Positions 35,555-47,386 of a stretch of 64,000 bases of DNA are shown piece by piece; position 1 is the stretch's first letter, and every line of letters starts with the position of its first letter. This DNA comes from Begonia masoniana (lineage: Eukaryota; Streptophyta; Magnoliopsida; Cucurbitales; Begoniaceae). The notes below the pieces were generated by a model, which ran no database searches, had not been told where the DNA came from, and saw nothing but the letters and a program-made list of their open reading frames with translations. Where the stretch lies: assembly GCA_022432975.1 (NCBI GenBank), contig CM039502.1:982375-1046374 (forward strand), given 5' to 3'. The position numbers and the translations under genes were made by a program.

Positions 35555-38430
35555 ACGCTTAAACGGATAACTTTGGCATGCTTCTACTTTTTTCTTGTAA
35601 TATTAAAAAAACAGACGCTCCAAGTTATCGTATTTTATATAATATTATTTAAATGGTAATTATTTTCTAATCTTTGAATTGTTTACAATATTAAATTTAA
35701 ATATACATATATTCTCATGTGCTTTCCCCTAACTCATTGTAATTCTACTCTGAATCCATAATTAATAATTTTAATTTAAAAAAAAAAAAGTGTGGCACAT
35801 AATTGACAAACAGAATATACCAACTCAAAAGGTAGACACAGAAATAGCTGATTGATTTACATGTTATGTCCTAACTTTTATTCTTCTCGCAGTTAAATTA
35901 GAATTTAATTTCTTGGGATTAGGCGGCCTAATTAGTAATTACCATCAGAAAAGTCATCAAACCCAGTTAGACATCAAATCTTCAAGTGTCTAATTGTAGA
36001 CAATTAGAAGTAAATACAGGCACAAAATAAATAAACGAGAAAATAGAGAGTTAGGCATACTATGATTCTCCATTTCCCACTTTGCCACATATTCATACAA
36101 ATTAAAAATAATAACCAAGTGTAATTGCTAAAAAAGAAGCACATGTCATATATTCCCGAACCCTAAAAAAGATTATGTTAGTGATAATTATATGCATGGA
36201 AAAGGCATATAATATATCTACTTTTTCATTGTGTACATTTTTTTTATGTTATGTACTATGATTGTTAAGAGTATGCATTCTTGTGTTTTCCGATTATCTT
36301 TTTGACATTCTGTTTAGGCATTAAATTCGCTCGAAAGCCTACAACCAAGAATGTATTGCTCCTATGTCACAACTAAACTTAAATACGATCTCACCGAGTC
36401 CCCGGTTCCTCCTATTAAAATACTTATCGTTTTGGATCGTAGTGTGCACAAATTAATAATTGAGATTTAGCTTAAAACATATTGTACTAGGTAGAGATGT
36501 AAACTCTAATTATAAAACATTCATTTTTACTATCTCAAACAATTTGGAATGATACACTCTCATTGGTATGAACTGTGTCTTCACAATCAACATATTACTA
36601 GACCATTATTATTTTTACAGAATGAGCTGACATAACTTGTATTAGATATAATTTTTTTAGTAAATTTAGTCTAATGAAAGATAAACCTATATACATGCGT
36701 ACACATCAAAAATAGTATTTCATATGATTAATGATGACTCAATTTTTTTTTTCAATAATATAGTAGAAATGAATGAATTGTTGTAGTTATTAAACTTATG
36801 ATTTTTTCGCACAATGTATTTTTCTCCTTAAATTGTTCATATTAAAAATAATATATTTTTAATTTAAAATTATGCAATAATTATTGTTACGGATATCAAC
36901 TAACTAGCTAGCTTGGCCGAATGATAGACTCGAATCAACCAAAACGCTTTAGCTTGCCCATTTTAAACGCTTTAGCTATCAATTCATCTGGTTCGTTTGT
37001 CCCTTCTAATAACATTTGTCAAAGTCATAATCATATTATTTCATAGGCACTTTCTTTTATAGAACTATTTTATAAATTATCAATCCATGAAGCAATTAGC
37101 TTTGAAAAAGTAAAGTTTTAGATTATATGTAGCAAACAACACGCGTTTTCTTGCTCAATTATTGATTTTTATGTTTTTTTGTGTGTAGTTTGAGATTTTT
37201 CCACACTTCCCATGAATTGACATTTATTAGTAAATGATTTCCTTAATTTTTTTTTTCTAACATTACCTATTTTTACTCCTATAGTTTATTCAAGTCAACT
37301 CGCATTTGTTCAACGTGGCCATCCGATCATTGACCTCACAAATAAAACACTTAATATTTTAAGGGTAACGCTAATATCTTTGTACAACTGCAAATGAAAA
37401 ATTAATTAAATCAATTGTACTTGTGACAATAAACTAAGATAACAATAAACTAAGATTCTTTTGATAGCGAGATCCAGTTCATATTAGTGAAGGTGTACAA
37501 TACCACGTCATTTGAAAAAGTAGAAAGTAACTGGTTGTAAGTAGAATTCTTAATCTTAACTAATACAATTGATTTTGAGTGAATCTCGAAAATAAATTTA
37601 CGTAGACTTCGTATGAAAACAGATAGTATTATAATAATAGTTTTGAGAATTACTTTGAGAAATTAAAAGAGATTTTATTACAATGATGGGCAATTTGCAT
37701 GCAGCGTTGAAAAAGACACGACAGAGGAGGAGATGGTGGTGGATCCATCTTTACTGCTCTACCACAATCCATAAAAATGGACCTCTCGGTCAGAACATAC
37801 GAGAATATTAAAATAAATATAATCTTTAAGTAAAATGCCAAAAAATGGTGTATTGGCCGCATGTCACGTCCTTATGAGCATGTCAGAAATAAGAATATTT
37901 CAGATTAAATTGAATTTTAGACATTGAAAGTGACAAAAACAGACATATATTAAATTTAATATTCTAAAAAATCTCATAATTTTATATTTAAAAAAACTTT
38001 ATAAATAAGATAACAATACCAAACCCTAGCATATCAACTTGACAGCTTCCTGAATATAACTTAGCAACAATTATTGAGATTTAATTTGTACTTATTTTCA
38101 AATTTAATCATCGAGCTAACCCTAGATCTCCTCCTAGTTTTGTTCTTCGTCTGACCAAATTCATTTATTTAAACTCTATTCTATCGAATAATTAAATTTA
38201 TTTTTAATTAATAATAATAAATTATTTATTTAATAATCTGGAATTTTGGCTTTTTTAATGAAAAGTGTCAGTCCACGCCCGTTGATGTTATCGATGTCTC
38301 AGATTTTGTAACTAAAATATCAACCATCCAACGGTTCAGATTTAAAGAGGTCCCACCAAACCATGATATCTCCCACTCGAGTAAAAAAGTCCTCTCATCT
38401 TTCGTTTTCCACTCGTTTGACCGAAAATAG
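35555..38430. other. Intergenic DNA with two repeat copies
   Basis: AT-rich, no gene seen. CAATATTGTC-family copies lie at about 36420-36595 (plus; ACATATTGTACTAGGTAG, TATAAAACATTCATTTT, CTTCACAATCAAC) and about 37465-37640 (minus; read from the low end, GTTCATATTAGTGAAGG ... CTAATACAATTGATTTTG). Confidence 0.45.
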
Positions 38431-38435
38431 TCTCT

Positions 38436-38456
38436 TTGCTCCCTCTATATAACTCT
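38436..38456 (+). promoter_or_regulatory. TATA box of the acidic protein gene
   Basis: CCCTCTATATAACTC lies about 85 bases before the ATG at 38536 and is followed by a CT-rich leader. Further upstream is a W-box-like TTGACC at about 38418 (in CGTTTGACCG), plus AAAATATC and GATATCT sequences near 38313-38370. These suggest but do not prove stress or clock input. Confidence 0.5.
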
Positions 38457-38535
38457 TCGCTCTACCCACACTCTCTCCTCATCTTCTCCATCCTCTCTTT
38501 CTCTCTCCTCAACCGTCTCTCTAAGCTCATCTCTA

Positions 38536-39066
38536 ATGGAAGAAACCCTGTCGAAACGCCAGAGGGATAGTACCCAGATGGAAGAAGGCCAAGACGAAGA
38601 CTGTAAACGACGTAAGTCATACAACCACATACTCTTCATTCTCGAGGAAGAAGACGATGAGCCAAACCAGGACCTCTCCTCTCTCATTCTAACTCTTCAA
38701 CGGGAGCTCTCTCCCGAAGACCCTTCTGCAGAATGCAACGGAGAAACCCTCCCATCTGAATCCAGCTCCGTTTTGGAAGACTATGTCCTCTCTCTCTCTT
38801 CTGTTTCTTCTCCTTCGTCTTCAACGGGTTTAAAAGAAGAGGATGAAGAGGATAGAGGAAGGGTAATGAAGCTTCTGCTCGAAGCCTCCGACGACGAACT
38901 GGGTATTCCGAAGATTGAGTTCGGTGGCGATGAAGATAAAGCTTTGGAGGTCGATAATGGCGGGGGAGAGAGAGAAACATATTTTTATTCGTGTGATGGT
39001 TTGTGGGAACTTGAGGACGAAACTGCAAACTATTATACCTTGTTACAGTCTGAGCTTTTCATGTAG
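38536..39066 (+). CDS. Uncharacterised acidic plant protein, 176 residues, intronless
   Basis: A single open frame with a TATA box and a CT-rich leader before it. The protein is strongly acidic and Ser-rich. Near residues 21-30 there is a basic cluster (CKRRKSYNH) that could be a nuclear signal, followed by EEEDDEPNQDLSSLI. A Ser-rich stretch (SLSSVSSPSSST, about residues 85-97) comes next, then a second acidic block. The C-terminus is aromatic and acidic (SCDGLWELEDETANYYTLL, ending SELFM). The layout (basic patch, amphipathic segment, acidic-aromatic tail) resembles a small transcriptional co-regulator, but no named domain was recognised and no function is assigned. The minus-strand frames here are shadows. 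Confidence 0.75.
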   Translation: MEETLSKRQRDSTQMEEGQDEDCKRRKSYNHILFILEEEDDEPNQDLSSLILTLQRELSPEDPSAECNGETLPSESSSVLEDYVLSLSSVSSPSSSTGLKEEDEEDRGRVMKLLLEASDDELGIPKIEFGGDEDKALEVDNGGGERETYFYSCDGLWELEDETANYYTLLQSELFM

Positions 39067-39139
39067 GTTTTGTAGAGTAGTAGGGGGAAACTTATATGCT
39101 GCTGCTGTTGAAAATGAGAAATGGGAATTCTCAGGGGTC

Positions 39140-40200
39140 TAATGTGTAAAATTTTTAGGGCGTGTTTTGCAATTTCCTTTCGGTTCTTCTAAAAATACCG
39201 ACGAAAAACCTTTTTTTTATTTTAAATCTTTTAAATTTTATTTGTTATTTATTTATTTTTAATTGAAATATTATTTGAATTTTACATTAATAAACAAATA
39301 AACTTGAGTAATAATTAAAGAAAAAGATTGTATAAAGTTCTTGAATTTATCTTCAAATGTTTCAAAATTGTACTTGACGAAGTCCAAAAATAATCTCCAA
39401 AGTATAATATTCTTTTCTCCAATATTATCCGTTTAAATCACAACTTGATGTTTTGTTATTAGAATTTGCTCAAAATGTGTTATATTAAATAACATGATAA
39501 TTTTACTTGTAAACTATTTAGTTTCTACTCTCTCAAATGATATGGATTGTGCACATTTATTGATATGTGTTGCTAATAGCAATCAATAGAATATACGTTT
39601 GACATGAATTCATTTTCTTCATAAAAAAAAGAATGTAGAACAAAAAAATATTTTTGTTTATTCATCCCTGCAGTTAAATACTTTATTCAAGAATTATTTT
39701 TGATGAAATCCCTATGAATTAATAGAAAAGAAAAATCTCTTATGTTACATCAGATCTGGCTCGGTTATTGATAGAGTGAATAAATCTATTTTTTCTCGAA
39801 ATCTCTATTCTGATTCAAAATTATAGTGTAACGTGTATCTCCTCCTGTTCCGCTCCTCCTGTTCTACTCATGAAATAGATGAAATAAATAAAAAAATGAA
39901 TTTTTATTCAAGAATGAAATCTTATTGGAACACAAATTTTTTTTAAAAGAAACTATAGAAAATAGATTTTATTTTTTATTATTTATTATTTATTTTTTTT
40001 ACAAATTCAATTAAAAAATAAAAGTATTTAAGTGAGAAGACGAGCAGAGCAATGGACACGTCGTCAATTGCATTGTATTTTATGCAGGCTTGGGCTTCAA
40101 CTTGGCGGAAGCCCAAATAAAAGTCGCACTATAGTTGTCGGCGCCGGCGGGATCGATATGGAAGGTTTATACTTTGTTCATAATTTCAGGAGAAGAGCTC
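39140..40200. other. Intergenic DNA with one repeat copy
   Basis: AT-rich sequence. A degenerate plus-strand CAATATTGTC-family copy is at about 39425-39595 (CTCAAAATGTGTTATATT, TAAACTATTTAGTTTC, GATTGTGCACATTTATTG). The stretch near 40085-40125, with TGGGCTT and AAGCCCA, probably belongs to the promoter of the next gene. Confidence 0.45.
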
Positions 40201-40224
40201 TTCCATAAGTGAGAAGCGAAAGCA

Positions 40225-43200
40225 ATGGCGACAGAACTCGAAGAATTACTTGGATTCCTATCGTCTCCTTCGCTGCAAGTAAATTTCTTCTTTCTCCATT
40301 CTATTTGCTTTCAAATTGGAGAGTAAGACGTGGTAGCATGAAGAACAACTTGGACATTAAATGTCTGCGCTAATGCTATGGTTTTGTTTAATCATACTTC
40401 TGCTCCCTCTACAACGAGAAATCATTATTTATTATTATTTTTTATCTTATGGAAGATTTTACTATTGATATTTTGTCGTAGGTCAATCTCTGTTTTGTTA
40501 TTCTAAGTTGACATTCAGCTAACTTGTTTTGAGAGTATTGGCAATTGGGTGGGGGAATTGAATTCGTGCATGGTCACTTGCTTGGTTTTGCGCTTATCAC
40601 ATTGCCTTTAATTTCTTAAACTATGATCAGGCCCGTTGAAATTGAATGGTTTCAGAATTAGTGAAGCAAAGAAAAAAAAAAGACACAAGAGAGAATGCAG
40701 TTTTCAAGATTAATTGATGCAATTTTGCTTATCATTTATATGTATTTTAGGTGAAAAAAGGTGCTGTGGATATTGTTCGAGGATTAACGGGGTCTGATGA
40801 TTGTTTGGAGTCTCTTGTCAGCTATGCAGGAATTTTGATACCATCATTATCTGTACTCTTAAGAGCAGAAAAGGTTTGTGCGTTTATATATGATTTATCA
40901 ATGCGGTTTAATTTTTATGAAGGCAGTTATATTTGATTTTATTCTTACTTTATTGTGAATAGAAAAGATGGTAATGGGCTATGATAACAGATGCTAATGC
41001 TCTTATTTTTAACTGCTAGAAACGATAGTAACTATTCTGGTTAAAATGCAGGATTTTTCAGAACCTGCAGCCGAAGCACTCGTAAATCTTTCACAAAATT
41101 CAGATCTTTCTGCAAAGATGATAGAGATGGGTTTGGTTCAAACTGCAACAGATATATTATATAAGCCTGAATCTAATATTAGTCGGCTTCTAGTGATGCT
41201 TTTGGTAAATCTTACTCAGTTGGATGCCGGAATTGCTTCCTTGCTTCAGGTATGATTTTACAGCTACCTATTCTGTTGTTTGTTGAGTTTGCTATCGTAT
41301 TAATATAAAAAATTTATCTAGTTGGTTGAGTTTCTCTATGCGAGATTTTCTACTTGGAATATGTTAGTTTTTATTGTGTCTAATGCTGTGTCTCTCTCTT
41401 AGATTGGAGATGAGAAAATGCAAGGCCTCAATGTTATGAAGCTCGTGAGATCATTTTGTAGATCATTAAGCGAATCTAAAGGTGCTTTTTACTTGTTTTA
41501 TAATTCTCAATGACTAAAGGTTTTAAAGCTTATTTCACTGGAGTTCACAAATTTTTATTTTGCAGCAAGGAATTCCTGAAAATTTTCATTAATTTGCACT
41601 TGATTTCACAGATTTTTGTTGTACAATTCTTTGTTAATTTGATCAATTATGCTTTGACATTTGAATTGCATATCTTTCAGACGATCCCTTTGAACACGTT
41701 GCATTTATCCTTATAAATATATCGAAGCAAGAAGTGGGAAGAGAACTTCTTCTGGACCCCAAACGAGGTCTTTTAAAGCAAATACTTAGACAGTTCGATT
41801 CAAATAGTCAGTTGAGGAAGAAAGGGGTATGTATGTAAAAATGCTCTGAAAGGGCCAATCTTATGAGTGCTTACCATATTTAGAGGAAAAGAATGTATGA
41901 ATATTTAGTCAGATTGTTAGTAAATTCAGCCTAACCATTAGGCATTAGTCTATGGATTATGAGCTACTGAATAGTTCCAACTTCCAACCTTTCTAGGATC
42001 GATAATAAATGCAGAGCTCAGCTGTTAATTTCCTATAAGTTTTTCTTGAAAAGGTATTTGGAACACTCCGCAACTGTTGTTTCCAAGCTGAGGAACAACT
42101 ACAGAATTTGCTCTTGATGTCTGAGTTTCTCTGGCCTGCTCTGCTGCTTCCAGTTGCCAGCAAGAGGGTAATTCTTTCCATCCCTTACTTGTTGAAGTAG
42201 TAAACTTTAAATAAACCAAACGCAAAATTATTTACTTTCTTTCAGTTAATTGGTTACTTGAAAGTTGGATGAAGTATGCATAAGGTCATCTTCTCATTTC
42301 GACCAATTATCACGATTCGGGAAGGTTGTTGCTAGCTCCATTACTTTTGTGTTACTTGGTGACTTTTCTACCTGCAGGTTTACACAGAACAGGACACGTC
42401 AAAGATGCCACTTGAGCTTGGAAGCGTGCTTTCAATCGAACGTGAACAAGTTGATGATCCTGAAATTCGTGTTCAAGCACTAGAGGCTATATACATGATC
42501 ACTTTGCAGGTCATTTCATCTATGTCCTCCTCATATTGAGTATATAAATTATAATTCATTCAGGCATTTAATGAGCTGAAAAATCGTGCATCGAACTCTA
42601 AGAAATATGCAAGTAAAATCCCATTACTATTCCAATATAAGATCGATTGGGTGAGTAAAGCTGACAGAGAAATGAATCTGGGAGACTAAGTGAGGCAGAG
42701 AATGAAGTTTGGAGAAAAGATTGGCTGATTCAACTTGGTTTTATTTATGCATTCCTATTGATAGACTAGTTTTAAGACTATATGCATTTGAAGTGCTACG
42801 AAATGTGTTGGAGCCATCTGGTGCCATATGGAAGCACATGGATCTGACTGAAATAATGAAGTATGTGTTCTTAGAGCTAAAGAAAATAAGGGCATGGTTT
42901 TTTTTTCTGTTACTAGGATGCGGGTCGAAGAGCCTTTTGGTCTGTTAATGGGCCGAGGATATTACAAATTGGGTACGAAGATGAAGAAAATCCAAAAGTA
43001 ATGGAAGCATTCGAGAGAGTTGGCTCTCTGGTACGCATAAACTCTTGTCATTTCATCCTTGTTCGTCATATGAATTCCTTTCGATCAATTGAATCAAAAA
43101 ATAATTGATTTGGATATACTAGACAAATTATTAACTCCCGTCTATAAATCTTTTACATCAAAGTTCATATAATTTAGTGTTTACAAATGCTACTTTTTCA

Positions 43201-43373
43201 TTCAGTGTTGCTTATTTCAGAATATTCATAGCATTTTTCATATTTACCTGTCTTCCCTCCGTGTTCCTCCGCCGTTTTTACTGATCCTACTTGCATGCTT
43301 TGTACTTTGTATTATGTACCAGTTGATCAATGCTGGTGAAACAGAGGGAGAATCCAGTGAGATAGCAAAGTAG
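40225..43373 (+). CDS. HGH1: HGH1-like armadillo-repeat protein (eEF2 folding chaperone)
   Basis: Nine exons: 40225-40278, 40751-40873, 41052-41249, 41403-41481, 41681-41826, 42054-42167, 42378-42509, 42917-43030, 43323-43373. All phases close and total 336 residues ending in TAG. The start is MATELEELLGFLSSPSLQ. Helical repeats follow (EPAAEALVNLSQNSDLS, LLVMLLVNLTQLDAGI, HVAFILINISKQEVGRELL). The C-terminal HGH1 signature region is RKKGVFGTLRNCCF, then SEFLWPALLLPVA, then DDPEIRVQALEAIYMITLQ and QIGYEDEENPKVMEAFERVG. HGH1 (FAM203) is a cytosolic chaperone that helps fold translation elongation factor eEF2 with TRiC in yeast; the plant role is inferred from homology. The gene is fully open. 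Confidence 0.93.
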
Positions 43374-43769
43374 AAAAACAGAATTGGGGGTGAGATGTCA
43401 ATGTTTTGATTAATCAAAAGCTTATTATAGAAACTGTAAATTATAGGGAAATATATTGTGTAATGATTTTGTTGATCTTATTAATTTAACTTCTTTATAT
43501 CATACCAGATTTGGTGGCTAGGCTGGAAGTATGTACCTTTAGCTGTCACGTTTGTTCGATTGATCGATATTATAATCTTCTCGACTATATATTATTATCC
43601 TGCAATGCAATCTCTTAATTTTTAAGAAGTTTTTAATTACTTCTTAAATTAGTCGAAGATGGGAATAAATACAAGCAATAATCTCGAGCTAATCTTGTTT
43701 ATTTTGGGCAATAACTTCTTTAATTTAGTACATCATATAAAGTCGGGCTTTCTGTTTTGTACTGTCCTT

Positions 43770-44118
43770 CTAGGAATCAGACTATGTCCACCTTGAAACC
43801 GGAACTATGAGATTCCGGGACCATAACCAGGACCAACCGTGTCTAAATTTTAAAAAAATAATTTAAAAAATTTTACATTTTTTTATTATTTTTGGATTGT
43901 GTTTGGACCGGTTTTTCAGTATTAGTCGGTTTTTTTACAATTTTGGTTCAGGTTTTAACTGATTTTTGAGTCGAATTTTTTGCTACTGTTTGGTTTGGTT
44001 TGGTTTTTATGGTTTTTGACTCTTAAAATCGTGGACTGCGGGTTTTGAGAATTTGGAACCGATTCCTTCGGCTGGTCAAAACCATAGTTTCGGTCTAGTT
44101 CTGCGCACCCCTAAACAC
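43770..44118. repeat. Degenerate transposon-like repeat between HGH1 and ORC6 genes
   Basis: The stretch is rich in TTGGTT, GAACCG and CCGGTT motifs and ends GCGCACCCCTAA. In reverse the end reads TTAGGGGTGCGC, which looks like a hAT-type terminus. The middle is T-rich. No 8-bp duplication could be confirmed. Confidence 0.4.
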
Positions 44119-44282
44119 ATTGGTAGTCGCGACGCGGTGTCTGTCCGTGTAAATGTATTAATTAAAAATTATTTTTAATTACTCATTATTACCATAATAA
44201 TATACGATAAAAAAGAACGATAAAATAATAAAGATGAAGAACGTTACAGCTCTATTTGTAGCGCGAAAAATATTGAATAATG

Positions 44283-44363
44283 TTTCCCGCCACAGTCAGA
44301 ATTACAGTTCAGCGCCAAAAAGAAGCCGCCCAAATATGGAGTGGGAAAAGAAAGGAAACCCTA
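44283..44363 (+). promoter_or_regulatory. E2F-type site and telo-box before ORC6
   Basis: TTTCCCGC at 44283-44290 is an exact E2F consensus. AAACCCTA at 44356-44363 is a telo-box. Both lie within 190 bp of the ORC6 ATG. Plant pre-replication complex genes are known E2F targets, so S-phase expression is a reasonable inference. Confidence 0.6.
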
Positions 44364-44465
44364 GGACTCCATTTCCGCCATTAATTGGCGCTTCCCGGTC
44401 TTTATCTACTCACTCTACCCAATTGTTTGTTTACGATTGTTTTTTGATTCCCAGGTTTGACGAAA

Positions 44466-46427
44466 ATGGATATCTCCGACATTGTGAAGAAACTTGAGCT
44501 TTCCCAATCCAAGTATTTGATCCGGAAAGCTGAGGAGCTTCGTCGGTTGTCCGATCTCCTGTTTGATTCTTCTATAATCGGCGTTGTAAGCTTCATTTCA
44601 ATTGTTTTTTTTTTTCCTTTTACGAAAGATGGTCGAATTATGACGTTTGCTATAACGAGTTTCATAATGTTTTCATTTATTTTCCTTCAATCAGGGAGAG
44701 ATTTGCAAAGCAGTTATTTGTTTGGAAATCGCCGCTTCGTGGTAAGACAGACATTTCAAGTTTGACATTGTTCTGTTGCATATTTATTTTGATATTAGAT
44801 TTTGTAATTTCAGCTTAGGGGTATTATTTGATAGACAAGAAGCAATAAAGCTTAGTGGGATGTCAGAAAAGGCGTACAACCGATCCTTCAATTTGTTGCA
44901 GAATGGTCTTGGGTTCAAGTATGTTTTCTTACCTAGTTTCCCCCCTTTTTTATTTTGTAAGAAGCATTGTTTCTTCTAGAGCAGCGCAGAGAAGTAAAGA
45001 TGATGTTAGTGAACTGAATTTTATCTATTGTAGGAATAAGCTTGATGTTAGGGAATTGGCGATTCAGTTTGGTTGTGTTAGGCTCATTCCTCTCGTTCAG
45101 AAAGGTTTATCGCTGTAAGATTCAATTCTTATATCACCAAAGCATTTTTTGTTAATCTTTTTTTTTCTTTGAAAACTCAAAGCTCCTTGCCTAATGATTT
45201 GAATAAGCTATGCTTCTTGAATTTCTAAAGTACCTTTTGAAAATTGATTGGTTCAAATCCTGATTCTTCATGTGTTGTGTTCAGATATAAAGAGCGGTTC
45301 ATCAATTCGTTGCCTGCCTCTAGGCGGGCAAGTGCTGACTTCACACGACCCGTATTTACTGCTACTGCATTCTATTTATGTGCAAAGAAGCACAAGGTAT
45401 ATTGTGATTGTCACTTCATCTCTTTTTAAGAGTTTCGATCAGGATTATACCGTCCTCTAGAGTTTTAACAAGCTGGCTCTTCCTTATATTACAGCTGAAG
45501 GTGGATAGATTTAAGTTGATTGAGCTAAGTGGTGCTTGTGATTCAGAATTTTCCAGTGTAAGAAGCTAACTTCCCTTTTTACACTTTCCATTTTCTCTTT
45601 CAATGCTCCACCTACATTTCTTCCTTTTTCTTACAGATTAGAAACTATTTTTCAGGTTTTCATTTCTATGAAAGATTTATGCCATGATGTATTTGGAATC
45701 TCCAAGGAAAAGAAAGATTCCCGGGATGTAAAAGGGAACAGAGGTTGATGATTTGACAGCACTATCGTTCTATTCATTGTGATTGTAGTTTCTTATGTTG
45801 TTTCCTCATCCCGTGTTCAACTTTTGATTGCATGTAGAATTGCTCGATGCATTACCCGGGAAAAGGAAGGTCGACGATGGTGGATATATTTCAGATGATG
45901 GCCTAGAGGTATGTTTCGGCGTCATCAATTGAAATATGGACCTTATACCACGTGGTTTCAAATAGTTCAGTACTAGCAATGATAGGTGCAGAAAGGATTT
46001 ATAGGAATACGCAATCTAATGAAACATATCGGAAAATAAATGATTATATTGAATTGGTTCTTGAATTGATGTCCTCCAATGTCAAACCCAGATAGAATCT
46101 TTTCAAAGATACTTTTTTTAATAGGTAAAAATCAATGTTTTTTAATAGGTATCCAGTTTTAAGCGACGGAAACAAAGCGAAGAACACGAGCAGGCTTACA
46201 AAGACTGGAGATCTGATGTAATTGAATCCAACAAACAAACCAAAGACAAAGGTCTTCGAAGTCATTCCATCACAAACCCCTCAACCCTTCTTCCTTTGGT
46301 ATTACAAATTAATAAACTTAACACACCACTTGTATGTATCTTCCTTACAGGTCTCTGCAAGAGAACCACACAGGCTCCCCTCAACTTTCCAAAAGTAGGT
46401 CAAGAAACAGAACTGGAGGCTGCGTAG
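44466..46427 (+). CDS. ORC6: Origin recognition complex subunit 6
   Basis: Ten exons: 44466-44585, 44695-44741, 44814-44918, 45034-45114, 45285-45396, 45495-45557, 45656-45743, 45838-45908, 46149-46251, 46351-46427. All phases close, giving 288 residues (Arabidopsis ORC6 is about the same). The N-terminal TFIIB-like fold has MDISDIVKKLELS, DSSIIGVGEICKAVICLEIA and KLSGMSEKAYNRSF. A second cyclin-like part has ELAIQFGCVRLIPLV and RRASADFTRPVFTATAFYLC. The tail carries KGNRELLDALPGKRKVDDGG, a basic patch (SFKRRKQ) and a short conserved end (APLNFPK). ORC6 is part of the nuclear complex that marks origins and loads MCM helicases. All exons are open. The codon before the ATG group is TTG, so 44466 is the likely start. 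Confidence 0.96.
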
Positions 46428-47386
46428 CTGACAGACGCCCATGAATACTTGTTATTTATTAGGGGGGAATCTCTCTGAAGTTGGATGAAAACTTTGTTTG
46501 TACATAAATTTTGGTCATCCATGTTAGATTTATTAATATGATCTAAATATGCTTTACAAAATTAAATTAAAATATTTAGATCAATTTTGGATTAATTGAA
46601 AATACTTCTATCTATTGATTAACAATCTATAGCTCTAGAATATTAGTTCGGGGATCACAGTCTAATTTTATATTATAATATAATATATGTGTGCCATTCT
46701 TTCATTGACACGTGGAGTCTCATTAAATGAGGAGACAAAATTATGAGTAATGCTAAAAACTAAATTTTAAAAGTTGGGATGGACAAGTCGTACTTTGTTG
46801 GTTAGTTGACTAGGATTCTCTTATAATAAGTAAGTATTCAATGCTATTTGCCTCGTTTGACCAAGAAAGATACTCGTTTTCTAGAAGTCTACGAAAAAAA
46901 GAATTAAGATATATCCGAGCCTTGTGAATTTACGATTTCACCCCTTGATTCTGATCTGTCCAGGAAATCACGGTGGCACTTTCGGGTCAAACCGACGTCG
47001 TATAATCCGCCCACGGAGTGTCTCTGCCCCTGATTCAACATTATTTTAGACGACAACTTTGAAAAGTTTGGTTTGGTTTGGTTTTTACGGCCGTCCTTCC
47101 CACTTCCGATGCCTTTCCCTCTCCTTAATTCTTCTAATCATCTGCAACTGACTTTGATTTTTCTTTCCCAGCCCAACCCTAGCTAAGCTAGGCTTCAAGT
47201 CCCCTCCTCCTTTTCTTTAGTTTCTTTCTATTCTGATTGGCGCTGTGTTTCTCTGTTCCGGGATTTGAGTTTAGGATATTCTGGTTCGGGTTTTGGATCT
47301 GGGTTTTTTTTTGTTCTTTTGATTTTGTATTCAATTTATGATCTTTTGGTTGTTTATCTTATTTTTGAAGTTTTGATATCCGAAAC

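Noticed and set aside
45249..45275. GGTTCAAATCC resembling a tRNA T-arm
   Set aside because: It lies in an ORC6 intron and no acceptor stem, D-arm or anticodon arm can be folded around it.
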